Below, one piece after another: positions 1 to 8,934 of a stretch of 64,000 nucleotides of DNA; position 1 is the stretch's first letter, and every line of letters begins with the position of its first letter. Position numbers and translations under genes: made by a program. The notes under the pieces are model-generated. The model searched no databases. It was not told the origin of the DNA and was given only the letters and a program-made list of their open reading frames with translations. This DNA comes from Streptomyces sp. TG1A-8 (GTDB lineage: Bacteria; Actinomycetota; Actinomycetes; Streptomycetales; Streptomycetaceae), in NCBI RefSeq assembly GCF_030499535.1, contig NZ_JASTLB010000001.1, forward strand, positions 1,922,001 through 1,986,000, read 5' to 3'.

Positions 1-820
1 CGACGGCCGGGACGCCCGCCGCGTGCTGCTCCTCCAGGTGGTCGCAGATGTCCGGCTCCAGCCAGGGGATGTGCGGGGCGCCGGAGCGGGACTGGTAGAC
101 CAGCCGCCACGGGTGGTCGACGCCGGTGCGTTCGCGGACGGCGCCGGCGATCAGCCGGGCCACGTCCAGGTGCTGCTCGACGTAGGCGCCGCCCCCGCCG
201 TGCGCCTCGACCGGGCCGGAGGTGTCGGCGGCGGCGGTGGGGATGGAGTGGGTGGTGAAGGCGATGTGGGCGCCGTCGCGGACGTCCTCGGGGAGGTCGG
301 CCAGGGAGCGGAGCACACCGTCGATCATGGGCTCGACGAAGCCGGGGTGGTTGAAGTAGTGCCGCAGCTTGTCGGTCCTCGGCGGCTGCAGGCCCTCGGC
401 CCGCAGGGCGGCCAGCGCGTCGGCGAGGTTCTCGCGGTACTGGCGGCAGCCCGAATAGGAGGCGTAGGCGCTGGTGGCCAGCACCAGGACGCGGCGGCGG
501 CCGTCGGCGGCCATCTCGCGCAGGGTGTCCGTCAGGTACGGCGCCCAGTTGCGGTTGCCCCAGTAGACCGGCAGGTCCAGGCCGTGCCCGGCGAAGTCCT
601 CGCGGAGGGCGGCCAGCAGGGCGCGGTTCTGGTCGTTGATCGGGCTGACCCCGCCGAACAGGAAGTAGTGCTGCCCGACCTCCTTGAGGCGTTCGGTGGG
701 GATGCCACGCCCGCGCGTGACGTTCTCCAGGAACGGGACCACGTCGTCGGGGCCCTCGGGACCGCCGAAGGAGAGCAGGAGCAGGGCGTCGTAGGGGGTG
801 GCATCGAGCGCGTCTGGCAT
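1..820 (-). CDS. hemH: Ferrochelatase (coproporphyrin III type), C-terminus missing at window edge
   Basis: Inserts ferrous iron into the porphyrin ring in haem synthesis; actinobacteria generally use coproporphyrin III as substrate (family knowledge). The protein opens [20 protein letters not shown], the usual start of this family. A conserved TTHSIP segment contains the metal-site histidine, and further on [15 protein letters not shown] resembles the family's SRSGPP-type signature. The ATG at 820 is the natural start. About 273 codons are present and the reading frame runs off the left edge, so the last part of the enzyme is not seen. It is divergent from the transporter gene at 992. Confidence 0.93.
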   Translation of the reverse strand, partial: MPDALDATPYDALLLLSFGGPEGPDDVVPFLENVTRGRGIPTERLKEVGQHYFLFGGVSPINDQNRALLAALREDFAGHGLDLPVYWGNRNWAPYLTDTLREMAADGRRRVLVLATSAYASYSGCRQYRENLADALAALRAEGLQPPRTDKLRHYFNHPGFVEPMIDGVLRSLADLPEDVRDGAHIAFTTHSIPTAAADTSGPVEAHGGGGAYVEQHLDVARLIAGAVRERTGVDHPWRLVYQSRSGAPHIPWLEPDICDHLEEQHAAGVPAV

Positions 821-991
821 GCCTCGATCCTGCCACCCGGCACCGGTGGCGGGACGACGCCGGGGCGGGGAGTCCGGTTCCACCCGCTCCGGCCCGGTTT
901 TCCCGACGCCCTTCCGGATGAGCTGAGGGTGCCCTAACTTGTAATCTGTACGGGCTGAATTCGCGCCTTACCGAGCCGCTCCGGAGACCAC

Positions 992-2230
992 GTGCCCAGC
1001 CCCTACCGCGCCCTGTTCGCCGAGCCCGGCACCACGGCCTTCTCGGCCGCGGGCCTCCTCGGCCGGATGCCGCTGTCGATGATGGGCATCGGCGTGGTCA
1101 CGATGATCTCACAGCTCACCGGCCGCTACGGCCTCGCGGGCGCGCTGTCCGCCACGATCGCGCTGTCCGCCGCCGCGATCGGACCGCAGATCTCCCGGCT
1201 GGTGGACCGGCACGGGCAGGCCCGGGTGCTGCGCCCGGCGACCCTGGTGGCGCTCGCCGCGTCGGCCGGACTGCTGCTCACCGCGCATCTGCGGTGGCCG
1301 GACTGGGCGCTGTTCGTGTGCGCGGCCGGCATCGGCTCGGTGCCGAGCCTGGGTGCGATGATCCGGGCCCGCTGGGCCGCCCTGTACCGGGGCACGCCGC
1401 ACCTGCACACCGCCTACTCGTTCGAGTCGGTGGTCGACGAGGTCTGCTTCATCTTCGGTCCGATCATCTCCATCGGCCTGTCCACGGTCTGGTTCCCGGA
1501 GGCCGGTCCCCTGCTGGCCGCCTGCTTCCTGGCCGTCGGCGTGTTCTGGCTGACCGCCCAGCGCGCCACCGAACCGCAGCCGCACCCCGGCGGGCGGCAC
1601 GGCGGCGGCAGCGCGCTGCGCTCGGCCGGGCTCCAGGTACTGGTGGCGACCTTCGTGGCCACGGGGACGATCTTCGGCGCGGTCGACGTGGTCACCGTCG
1701 CCTTCGCCGACGAACGCGGCCACAAGGGCGCCGCGAGCGTGGTGCTGGCCCTGTACGCGGCCGGTTCCTGCACGGCCGGCGTGGTCTTCGGGCTGCTGCG
1801 GTTCGCCGGGGCGCCGGAGCGCCGCTGGCTGCTGGGCGTGGCGGGCATGGCCGTGAGTATGATCCCCCTCCTACTGGTCGGAAACCTGCCGCTTCTGGCC
1901 GTGGCGCTGTTCGTTGCGGGCCTGTCCATCGCGCCGACGATGATCACCACGATGTCCCTCATCGAAGAGCACGTACCTCGCGCGCAGCTCACCGAGGGCA
2001 TGACCTGGGTGAGCACCGGTCTCGCGGTCGGCGTCGCGCTCGGCTCCTCCGTGGCCGGCTGGGTGATCGACGCAGCCGGCGCGCGCGCCGGGTACGGGGT
2101 TCCGGGCGTGTCCGGAGCCGTCGCGGTCCTGGTCGGTTTCCTCGGGTACCGCCGGCTGCGCAGGCCGGTCACGGGTCGGGGAGGCACCGTTGGGCAGCAC
2201 GGCGAGCGGGAAGAACGGCACGTGGCGTAA
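992..2230 (+). CDS. MFS transporter
   Basis: Integral membrane protein of 412 residues with about twelve hydrophobic segments, typical of the major facilitator superfamily. Loops rich in Arg and Gly, such as the one after the sixth segment (RATEPQPHPGGRHGGG), fit the central cytoplasmic loop. The start is the GTG at 992, preceded by GGAGA four bases upstream. The substrate cannot be read from the sequence; drug or metabolite export is the usual guess. Its 3' end overlaps the start of the following FAD oxidase by 41 bases, so the two are probably co-translated and may act on related compounds. Confidence 0.88.
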   Translation: MPSPYRALFAEPGTTAFSAAGLLGRMPLSMMGIGVVTMISQLTGRYGLAGALSATIALSAAAIGPQISRLVDRHGQARVLRPATLVALAASAGLLLTAHLRWPDWALFVCAAGIGSVPSLGAMIRARWAALYRGTPHLHTAYSFESVVDEVCFIFGPIISIGLSTVWFPEAGPLLAACFLAVGVFWLTAQRATEPQPHPGGRHGGGSALRSAGLQVLVATFVATGTIFGAVDVVTVAFADERGHKGAASVVLALYAAGSCTAGVVFGLLRFAGAPERRWLLGVAGMAVSMIPLLLVGNLPLLAVALFVAGLSIAPTMITTMSLIEEHVPRAQLTEGMTWVSTGLAVGVALGSSVAGWVIDAAGARAGYGVPGVSGAVAVLVGFLGYRRLRRPVTGRGGTVGQHGEREERHVA

Positions 2231-3509
2231 CTGGGGCGGAAACGTCGCCGCCCGGCCCGCCCGGCAGGTCGCGCCGGCCTCGGTGGAGGAGCTGGCCGCC
2301 GAGGTGCGCCGGGCCGCCGAGGACGGCCTGCGGGTCAAGGCGGTCGGCACCGGACACTCCTTCACGTCGATAGCGGCCACCGACGGCGTGCTGATCCGCC
2401 CTCACCTGTTGACCGGCATCCGCGCTCTCGACCGGGACACCATGACCGTCACGGTCGAGGCGGGCACCCCGCTCAAGAGGCTCAACGTGGCCCTGGCCCG
2501 CGAGGGCCTGTCGCTGGCCAACATGGGCGACATCATGGAGCAGACCGTCTCCGGTGCCACCAGCACCGGCACCCACGGCACCGGCCGGGAGTCGGGGTCG
2601 ATCGCCGCCCAGATCAGGGGCCTGGAGCTGGTCACGGCCGACGGTTCGGTGCTCACCTGCTCGAAGACGGAGAACCCGGACGTCTTCGCCGCCGCCCGGA
2701 TCGGCCTCGGCGCCCTCGGTGTCGTCACCGCGATCACCTTCGCCGTGGAGCCGCTCTTCCTGCTCACCGCCCGCGAGGAGCCGATGCCCCTGGACCGGGT
2801 GCTGGCGGAGTTCGACCAGTTGTGGGCCGAGAACGAGCACTTCGAGTTCTACTGGTTCCCGCACACCGGCAGCACCATCACCAAGCGCAACAACCGCAGC
2901 GCGGGTCCCGAGCGGCCACTGGGACGGCTCGCCGGCTGGTTCGAGGACGAGTTCCTCTCCAACGGCGTCTTCCAGGTGGCCCAGTGGGCCGGGCGCGCGG
3001 CACCGGCCGGCGTCCCCGCGATCGCCCGGATCTCCAGCAGGGCCCTGTCCGCGCGCACGTACACGGACATCCCCTACAAGGTCTTCACCTCACCGCGCCG
3101 GGTGCGCTTCGTGGAGATGGAGTACGCCGTCCCGCGCGCGGCCCTGACCGGGGTCCTGCGGGAGCTGAAGGCCGTGGTCGACCGCTCCGGACTGCGCGTC
3201 AGCTTCCCGGTCGAGGTGCGCACCGCCCCGGCCGACGACATCACCCTGTCCACCGCCTCCGGCCGGGACAGCGCGTACGTCGCCGTGCACATGTTCCGCG
3301 GCACGCCCCACCGGGCGTACTTCAGCGCCGCCGAGCGCGTCTTCACCGCGCACGGGGGCCGGCCGCACTGGGGCAAGGTGCACGCGCGGGACGCGGAGTA
3401 CCTCTCCCGGGTGTATCCGCGGTTCGCCGAGTTCACGGCGGTGCGGGACCGTCTCGACCCGGAACGGCTGTTCCGGAACGACTACTTGCGGAGGGTCCTG
3501 GGAGCCTAG
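2190..3509 (+). CDS. FAD-linked sugar-1,4-lactone oxidase family protein (ALO type)
   Basis: Flavoprotein of 439 residues related to D-arabinono-1,4-lactone and L-gulono-lactone oxidases. The N-terminal FAD-binding domain of the PCMH type shows GTGHSFT (about residues 52-58) and SGATSTGTHGTG (about 113-124). The C-terminal ALO domain carries the family HWGK motif near residue 392 and ends with LDPERLFRNDYLRRVLG. The start is a TTG at 2190 with GGGGAGG eight bases upstream; this start lies inside the end of the MFS gene, so translational coupling is likely. The true substrate is unknown: alditols and aldonolactones are both possible. Confidence 0.88.
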   Translation: MGSTASGKNGTWRNWGGNVAARPARQVAPASVEELAAEVRRAAEDGLRVKAVGTGHSFTSIAATDGVLIRPHLLTGIRALDRDTMTVTVEAGTPLKRLNVALAREGLSLANMGDIMEQTVSGATSTGTHGTGRESGSIAAQIRGLELVTADGSVLTCSKTENPDVFAAARIGLGALGVVTAITFAVEPLFLLTAREEPMPLDRVLAEFDQLWAENEHFEFYWFPHTGSTITKRNNRSAGPERPLGRLAGWFEDEFLSNGVFQVAQWAGRAAPAGVPAIARISSRALSARTYTDIPYKVFTSPRRVRFVEMEYAVPRAALTGVLRELKAVVDRSGLRVSFPVEVRTAPADDITLSTASGRDSAYVAVHMFRGTPHRAYFSAAERVFTAHGGRPHWGKVHARDAEYLSRVYPRFAEFTAVRDRLDPERLFRNDYLRRVLGA

Positions 3510-3920
3510 GGGCGCCGGCGCCGTACGCTCCTTTTCCGGGGGGTCGCGTGAGGTTCGCCACTGCATGATCGCGGGAACTGGTCCGGGGCGGCCGGGTCGC
3601 CCTCCTTGCCGGAAGTTGGGCGGCGTGCCAACCCACGTACATGGTCCGAATGGAGTAGTGTGGCGAGCCCTGGGCCCGGTCTCCCACCAGGATGTCCGAG
3701 GCCCGCAGGACCGCCGGGAGGGGGCTGGTTGCTCAGGGTGACGGAGTTGGTCACTCAGCGTTGCTAACAGGTGACCGTGCCATAACGGCGGACCTGGGCC
3801 CGTGCCCGACACGCCGGGCAACTCGGCAAGGTTGTGGCAGGCTGCACCCGGGCAGGCCACACTCGACTAGCGGAAGCAGCGACGCACGTGACGTCGGCAG
3901 GCACCACCCGGGAGGTCCCC
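3510..3920. other. Intergenic stretch before sepH, no gene recognised
   Basis: About 410 bases between the FAD oxidase and sepH. Short reading frames here lack ribosome sites and recognisable proteins. A GC-rich dyad (GGCGCC GGCGCC) follows the oxidase stop at about 3511-3523 and may help termination. The sepH promoter should lie here. A TAGTGT hexamer at 3656-3661 resembles a -10 element, but no good -35 partner was found. Confidence 0.5.
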
Positions 3921-4961
3921 ATGCCCGAACTGCGTGTCGTGGCCGTCTCGAATGACGGCACACGGCTGGTGCTGAAAGCTGCCGACTCCACGGAGTACAC
4001 ACTCCCGATCGACGAACGGCTCCGCGCCGCCGTGCGCGGCGACCGGCCCCGCCTCGGCCAGATCGAGATCGAGGTGGAGAGCCATCTCCGCCCCCGCGAC
4101 ATCCAGGCGCGCATACGTGCCGGTGCCACCGCGGAAGAGGTCGCCCAGATGGCCGGCATCCCGGTCGACCGGGTACGGCGCTTCGAGGGGCCGGTGCTGG
4201 CCGAGCGGGCCTTCATGGCCGAGCGGGCCCGCAAGACCCCGGTCCGCCGCCCCGGCGAGAACTCCGGCCCGCTGCTCGGCGAGGCCGTCCAGGAGCGGCT
4301 GCTGCTGCGCGGCGCCGAGAAGGACACCGTGCAGTGGGACTCCTGGCGCCGCGACGACGGCACCTGGGAGGTCTCGCTCATCTACCGGGTCGCGGGCGAA
4401 CCGCACTCGGCGGGCTGGACGTACGACCCGCCGCGGCGGCTCGTGCAGGCCGTGGACGACGAGGCGCGCTCGCTGATCGGCGAGTCCGACGACCTCGCCG
4501 TACCGGAGCCGAGCTTCCCGTTCGTCCCGCGCATCGCCCGGCTGCCGCGCGAGCGTTCGATGGACCGTGCCCTGGAACGGCTCGACCGGGACCGGCCGGG
4601 CCTGCCCGCGCAGCCGTCCGAGCCCGTCGAGGAGACCGCGGCCGAACGCGACTCGCTGGCCAGCCTCCTGGAGGCGGTGCCGAGCTTCCGGGGCGACCTG
4701 GTGGTCCCGGAGCGGCCGTCGGAGGCTCCGGAGGAGCCGGCCGACGAGCCCGACGTGGAGGAGCCCCCCGCGCCCGCCGCCTCGGCGGGCGCCGCCTACG
4801 CGGACGTCCTGATGCCCCGCTCCGTGGGCAGCCACCGTGACCGGCTCGTCGGCGCCACCGACCGCCAGGCCGAGGCCGACGGGGTCCGCCCCGGCCGCCG
4901 CGCCGCCGTGCCGAGCTGGGACGAGATCGTCTTCGGCACGCGGCGCAAGAAACAGGAGTAA
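3921..4961 (+). CDS. sepH: SepH, FtsZ-assembly regulator of cell division (DUF3071)
   Basis: Cytoplasmic division protein of 346 residues. In Streptomyces, SepH binds FtsZ directly and stimulates Z-ring assembly (known for the family). The N-terminal DUF3071 domain (about 1-165) includes a helix-turn-helix-like stretch around RDIQARIRAGATAEEVAQMAGIPVDRV. A long acidic, Pro/Glu-rich linker follows (about 200-300), and the conserved C-terminal block ends AVPSWDEIVFGTRRKKQE, diagnostic of this family. The ATG at 3921 is preceded by GGGAGGT at 3910-3916. The gene stands alone and converges with the rhodanese gene downstream. Confidence 0.95.
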   Translation: MPELRVVAVSNDGTRLVLKAADSTEYTLPIDERLRAAVRGDRPRLGQIEIEVESHLRPRDIQARIRAGATAEEVAQMAGIPVDRVRRFEGPVLAERAFMAERARKTPVRRPGENSGPLLGEAVQERLLLRGAEKDTVQWDSWRRDDGTWEVSLIYRVAGEPHSAGWTYDPPRRLVQAVDDEARSLIGESDDLAVPEPSFPFVPRIARLPRERSMDRALERLDRDRPGLPAQPSEPVEETAAERDSLASLLEAVPSFRGDLVVPERPSEAPEEPADEPDVEEPPAPAASAGAAYADVLMPRSVGSHRDRLVGATDRQAEADGVRPGRRAAVPSWDEIVFGTRRKKQE

Positions 4962-5012
4962 TCGGGTCGTGTGACCGTATGCCGTAGGACGGCGGGGAAA
5001 GCGGAGCCGTAC

Positions 5013-5038
5013 GCGGGGGGCGCACGCATGCCCCCCGC
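5013..5038. terminator. Bidirectional hairpin between sepH and rhodanese gene
   Basis: A perfect nine-base inverted repeat, GCGGGGGGC at 5013-5021 and GCCCCCCGC at 5030-5038, with an eight-base loop. It lies between two convergent genes ending at 4961 and 5048, so it can serve both. There is no T-run, as is usual in Streptomyces. Confidence 0.6.
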
Positions 5039-5047
5039 CGGCCGCCG

Positions 5048-5899
5048 CTACCGCGGGTCCGCCCCCACCGCCACCGGACGCGAGGAGTCCGAGGACCACT
5101 GCGACCAGGAACCGACGTACAGGGCGGCCGGAATGCCCGCCACCGCCAGCGCCAGCACCTCGTGGGCGGCCGAGACGCCGGAGCCGCAGTACACGCCCAC
5201 CTCCGCGTCGCCGGACACCCCGAGCGCCCTGAACCGGTCCCGCAGCTCCGCCGCGGGCAGGAAACGGCCGTCCGGCCCCACGTTCTCCGTCGTCGGCGCC
5301 GACACCGCGCCCGGGATGTGCCCGCCGACCCGGTCGATCGGCTCCACCTCACCGCGGTACCGCTCCCCCGCGCGCGCGTCCAGCAGCACGCCCGTGCGGG
5401 CCAGGGCGGCGGCCCCGTCGGCGTCGAGCAGCCCGGCCTCGCCGGGCGCCGGCCGGAAGTCCCCTTCGGCCGGGGCGGGCACGTCCGTCGACAACGGGCC
5501 CTGCCAGGACGGCAACCCGCCGTCGAGTACCCGCACGTCCGGGTGACCCGTCCAGCGCAGCAGCCACCACGCGCGCGCGGCGGCCCAGCCCTGCCCGCCG
5601 TCGTAGACGACGACCGGCCGGTCCCGCGACACGCCCGAGCGACGCATGGCCGCACCGAACTCCGCGAGGTCCGGCATCGGATGCCGGCCGCCCTCGCCGG
5701 GGGCGGAGGCCAGCTCCCGGTCCAGGTCGACGAAGACCGCGCCGGGGATGTGCCCGGCCGCGTACTCGGCCCGCCCGTCGAAGGCCGGCGCGCCCGCCGC
5801 CTTCGCCACACTCAGCTGCCAGCGGACGTCGAGCAGTACGGGCGGGTGGTTCCCGGCCAGGTCGTCGGCCAGTTCGGTTGCGGTGATGATGGCTGTCAT
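5048..5899 (-). CDS. sseA: Tandem-rhodanese sulfurtransferase (3-mercaptopyruvate type)
   Basis: Transfers sulfur from a donor such as 3-mercaptopyruvate or thiosulfate to an acceptor such as cyanide or thiols. Two rhodanese domains are visible: an inactive N-terminal one (about 8-125) and a catalytic C-terminal one (about 150-275). The active loop reads CGSGVSA, which fits 3-mercaptopyruvate sulfurtransferases better than the CRKGVT loop of thiosulfate enzymes. Start: the ATG at 5899 is preferred over 5908, because AAGGA lies eight bases before it and would touch the upstream ATG. The gene is 283 residues and monocistronic. Confidence 0.9.
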   Translation of the reverse strand: MTAIITATELADDLAGNHPPVLLDVRWQLSVAKAAGAPAFDGRAEYAAGHIPGAVFVDLDRELASAPGEGGRHPMPDLAEFGAAMRRSGVSRDRPVVVYDGGQGWAAARAWWLLRWTGHPDVRVLDGGLPSWQGPLSTDVPAPAEGDFRPAPGEAGLLDADGAAALARTGVLLDARAGERYRGEVEPIDRVGGHIPGAVSAPTTENVGPDGRFLPAAELRDRFRALGVSGDAEVGVYCGSGVSAAHEVLALAVAGIPAALYVGSWSQWSSDSSRPVAVGADPR

Positions 5900-6091
5900 G
5901 GCGTCCATCCTTACGCGAGGAGTGGCCGCGGCGTCCAGGTCCGGCTACTCTGCTCCGCCGGACGGGTCCGGTCACGACGCGTACGGGTTCGACCACGTGG
6001 TGTACAACGGACGACACCCGCCGGACGACCCCGGGAAGCGGCGGGGAACGGCACACCGGACGGGCACCCGGAGCCGGCGCCGTACCCGGCG

Positions 6092-6163
6092 CGCGCGGGA
6101 CGCGACGCCGGCGCGGGCGGGACGCGGCGCCGGCGCGGGCGGGACGCGGCGCCGGCGCGGGCG
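6092..6163. repeat. 22-bp GC-only tandem repeat
   Basis: Two identical 22-base units (6112-6133 and 6134-6155) preceded by a degenerate copy (6092-6111) and followed by a partial copy (6156-6163). Each unit contains the palindrome GGCGCC and the word GGGACGCGGC. It lies in the 340-base space between the divergent rhodanese and VOC genes. Confidence 0.85.
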
Positions 6164-6239
6164 TGCGCGTCGGCGGCACACCCCGTCCGGGCAGCGGAAG
6201 CGACACGGCCACCGCGAGGGGCCGGGGAGAGAGTGATCG

Positions 6240-7031
6240 ATGACCGAGGCACGGGAGCCGGCCGGCCCGCACGCGCGACGCCCGCTCGGCACACCCTGCT
6301 GGGTGAGCCTCATGGCGCACGGACTGGGCGCGACCGAGGAGTTCTACGAGGCCCTGTTCGGCTGGGAGTTCGAGCCCGGCCCGCAGCAGCTCGGCCCGTA
6401 CGTGCGGGTGCTGCTGGACGGGCGTGAGGTGGCCGGCATGGGCCAGCTGCCCCCCGACCACCGGCTGCCGATCGCCTGGACACCCTACTTCGCCTCGGCC
6501 GACGTGGACCGGACGGCCGACCGGATCCGGCTGTGCGGCGGCACGGTGGCCGTCGGGCCGCTGGACTCGGCCGACGCCGGGCGGCTGGCCATCGCCTCCG
6601 ATCCCGGCGGAGCGGTGTTCGGGATCTGGCAGAAGGCGCCCCACCGCGGCAGCGCGCTCACCGGCGTCCCCGGCACCCCGGCCTGGAACGAACTGCTCAC
6701 GTTCGACACCGGGAGCGTCGCCAAGTTCTACGAGACGGTGTTCGGTTACGAGGAGGAGCGGGTGGAGTCCGCCGACCTCGACTACGTGACCCTGCGCCTC
6801 GACGGCCGCCCGGTGGCCGGCATCCACGGGGTGGGGCACGCGCCGCCCCGGGACCGGGGGCCGTTCTGGCTGACGTACTTCGAGGCCGGCGACGTCGACG
6901 CGACGCTGCGCGAGGTCACCCGGCTGGGCGGGCGGGTGCTCGAAGGGGCCCACGACGGCCCCCACGGCCGTGCGGCGACGGTGGCCGACCCGGAGGGCGC
7001 GGTCTTCTCGGTGCTCCGGAGTCCGCGCTGA
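6240..7031 (+). CDS. Two-domain VOC (glyoxalase-fold) protein
   Basis: 263 residues made of two tandem vicinal-oxygen-chelate modules. The first (about 19-130) begins CWVSLMAHGLGATEEFYEALFGWEF and the second (about 142-262) begins WNELLTFDTGSVAKFYETVFGYEEE; both end in the PGGAVFGIW / PEGAVFSVL strand typical of the fold. This arrangement is common in Streptomyces proteins of unknown function, sometimes linked to antibiotic or metal binding. No substrate can be assigned. The start ATG at 6240 is preceded by GGGGAGAGAG. It converges with thymidine kinase, only 19 bases away. Confidence 0.85.
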   Translation: MTEAREPAGPHARRPLGTPCWVSLMAHGLGATEEFYEALFGWEFEPGPQQLGPYVRVLLDGREVAGMGQLPPDHRLPIAWTPYFASADVDRTADRIRLCGGTVAVGPLDSADAGRLAIASDPGGAVFGIWQKAPHRGSALTGVPGTPAWNELLTFDTGSVAKFYETVFGYEEERVESADLDYVTLRLDGRPVAGIHGVGHAPPRDRGPFWLTYFEAGDVDATLREVTRLGGRVLEGAHDGPHGRAATVADPEGAVFSVLRSPR

Positions 7032-7050
7032 GCCGGCCGGGGTCGGCGGC

Positions 7051-7701
7051 TCAGGCGGGGGAGACCGGCAGCACGTCCGGGGACAGGGCCGCCGCGCGGG
7101 CCGACGCGGCGGTCATCCGGCGCCGGTGGTGGCGGCGGCACAGCACCTCGTAGCCGACCTCGCCCGCGGACTGGTTGACGTCGCCGACGACCACCTGGGC
7201 GCCCTCGACCACCATCTCGCCGCCGACCGTGCGGGCGTTGTGCGTGGCGCGGGCACCGCACCAGCACAGCGCCTCGACCTGCAGCACCTCGATGCGGTCG
7301 GCCAGCTCCACCAGGCGCTGCGAGCCGGGGAAGAGCTTGGAGCGGAAGTCGGTGGTGATCCCGAAGGCGTAGACGTCCAGACCGAGGTTGTCCACCACGT
7401 GCGCGAGCTGGTCGATCTGCTCGGGCGCGAGGAACTGCGCCTCGTCGGCGATCACGTAGTCGGCCCGGCCGCCCTGGGAGAGGTGGTCCACGAGGAAGGC
7501 GTACAGGTCCTGGCCGTCCCCGACCTCCACCGCGTCGGTGACGAGACCGAGCCGGGAGGACAGCTTGCCCTCACCGGCGCGGTCGTCCCGGGTGAAGATC
7601 ATGCCGACGAGGCCCCGGGCCGAGCGGTTGTGCTCTATCTGCAGAGCCAGCGTGGACTTCCCGCAGTCCATCGTTCCGGAGAAGAACACCAGCTCGGGCA
7701 T
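7051..7701 (-). CDS. tdk: Thymidine kinase, type II
   Basis: Phosphorylates thymidine to dTMP in the pyrimidine salvage path. The 216-residue protein has the P-loop GTMDCGKST (about 9-17), the lid/Walker B segment DEAQF, and a C-terminal zinc-binding region with CWCG and CRRHH. These are hallmarks of the TK1-like family, although the first cysteine pair is spaced C-x-C instead of the usual C-x-x-C. The ATG at 7701 is the first codon of the conserved MPELVFFSGTMDCGKS start. The gene sits 42 bases after the phosphodiesterase gene on the same strand and may share its transcript. Confidence 0.94.
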   Translation of the reverse strand: MPELVFFSGTMDCGKSTLALQIEHNRSARGLVGMIFTRDDRAGEGKLSSRLGLVTDAVEVGDGQDLYAFLVDHLSQGGRADYVIADEAQFLAPEQIDQLAHVVDNLGLDVYAFGITTDFRSKLFPGSQRLVELADRIEVLQVEALCWCGARATHNARTVGGEMVVEGAQVVVGDVNQSAGEVGYEVLCRRHHRRRMTAASARAAALSPDVLPVSPA

Positions 7702-7743
7702 GAGGGGCTGAGCACCTTTCGGCGGAGGTCGGGCAGGGGCGTC

Positions 7744-8934
7744 TCAGGAGCGTACTTCGAGCAGCGGGACGAACTGCTCGGCAGGGGTCATCGAGCCGTG
7801 GTTGCCGGCCAGCGCCGACTCCTTGGGCTCCTGCTCGGAAGCGGTGATCAGGACGTCGTCGTGCGCCGCCGCGATCACGTCCCCGAGGCGGGCGTACACC
7901 CGCTCGTCGACGCGCGGTCCGAACCAGCCCGCCTCGATCGCCTCGTCGCGCGAGGCCACCCAGAACTGCTCGCCGAGCACCTCGCGCCAGCAGGTCAGGA
8001 CGTCGTTGCGGGCACCGGGCACCGCGTACACGTGCCGGGCCCGCCCCTCGCCGCCCAGCAGGGCGACACCGGCGCGCAGCTCCCAGTCCTCGTCGAAGTC
8101 GATGCGGTGCTGCTCGTCGAACGGGATGTCGACCATGCCGTGGTCGGCGGTGACGTACAGCGCGCTGCGCGGCGGCAGTTGCTCGGCGAGGCGCTGGGCG
8201 AGCCGGTCGACGCGCATGAGCTGGCCGCGCCAGGTGTCGGAGGCGACGCCGTAGCGGTGCCCGGCGCCGTCCAGCTCGGCGTAGTACGTGTACACCAGCG
8301 CCCGGTCCCCGGCGGCCAGTTGCTGCGCCGCGAGGTCCATGCGCTCCTCGCCGGCCAGCCGCCCGTGGAAGCTGCCGCCGCTGAGCGCGATCCTGGTCAG
8401 CGGGGTGTGCTCGAAGGTGGGCGAGGACACCTGCGCGGCGTGCACGCCGGCCTCGTGGGCCAGCTGGAAGACGGTGGGGTACGGCTGCCAGGGGCCCGGG
8501 TCGGTCCACGGCTGCCAGCGGAGCTGGTTCATCAGCTCGCCGGTGGCCGGGTTGCGGACCGCGTAGCCGGGCAGGCCGTGGGCGCCCGGCGGCAGGCCGG
8601 TGCCGACCGAGGCGAGGGAGGTCGCGGTGGTCGCCGGGTAGCCCGCGGTGAGCGGGCGTCCGGTGCCGCCGCGTGAGCTTCCGAGCAGCGAGGTGAGGAA
8701 CGGGGCCTCGTCGGGGTGGGCGCGCAGCTGCTCCCAGCCGAGCCCGTCGACCAGGAACACGCAGACCCGGTCGGCCGCGGTCAGTTCCGTGATCGTGGCG
8801 GTCATGCCCGGGACGCCGAGACCGGCGGCCAGTGTGGGTAGCAGGTCGGCGAGCGAGCCGGTGCCGTACTCGGGCAGCGGTGCCGTGTGCGGGGCGAGCG
8901 GCTCCGGGTCGTCCCAGGGGGTGGGCTGCGCCAT
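7744..8934 (-). CDS. Alkaline-phosphatase-superfamily phosphodiesterase / nucleotide pyrophosphatase
   Basis: 396 residues of the type I phosphodiesterase/nucleotide pyrophosphatase family, a two-metal hydrolase. Metal-binding elements are visible in order: VDGLGWE near residue 63, the probable nucleophile region GYPATTATSLASVGTG near 98-113, DGAGHRYG near 219, TADHGMVD near 258 and NHGSM near the end. The start ATG at 8934 overlaps the stop of the DUF5998 gene as TGATG, so the two are translationally coupled. No signal peptide is present, suggesting a cytoplasmic enzyme. The natural substrate is unknown. Confidence 0.87.
   Translation of the reverse strand: MAQPTPWDDPEPLAPHTAPLPEYGTGSLADLLPTLAAGLGVPGMTATITELTAADRVCVFLVDGLGWEQLRAHPDEAPFLTSLLGSSRGGTGRPLTAGYPATTATSLASVGTGLPPGAHGLPGYAVRNPATGELMNQLRWQPWTDPGPWQPYPTVFQLAHEAGVHAAQVSSPTFEHTPLTRIALSGGSFHGRLAGEERMDLAAQQLAAGDRALVYTYYAELDGAGHRYGVASDTWRGQLMRVDRLAQRLAEQLPPRSALYVTADHGMVDIPFDEQHRIDFDEDWELRAGVALLGGEGRARHVYAVPGARNDVLTCWREVLGEQFWVASRDEAIEAGWFGPRVDERVYARLGDVIAAAHDDVLITASEQEPKESALAGNHGSMTPAEQFVPLLEVRS

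Noticed and set aside
3832..3870. TTGTGG ... CACACT as a sepH promoter.
   Set aside because: Spacing of 20 bases and poor -10.
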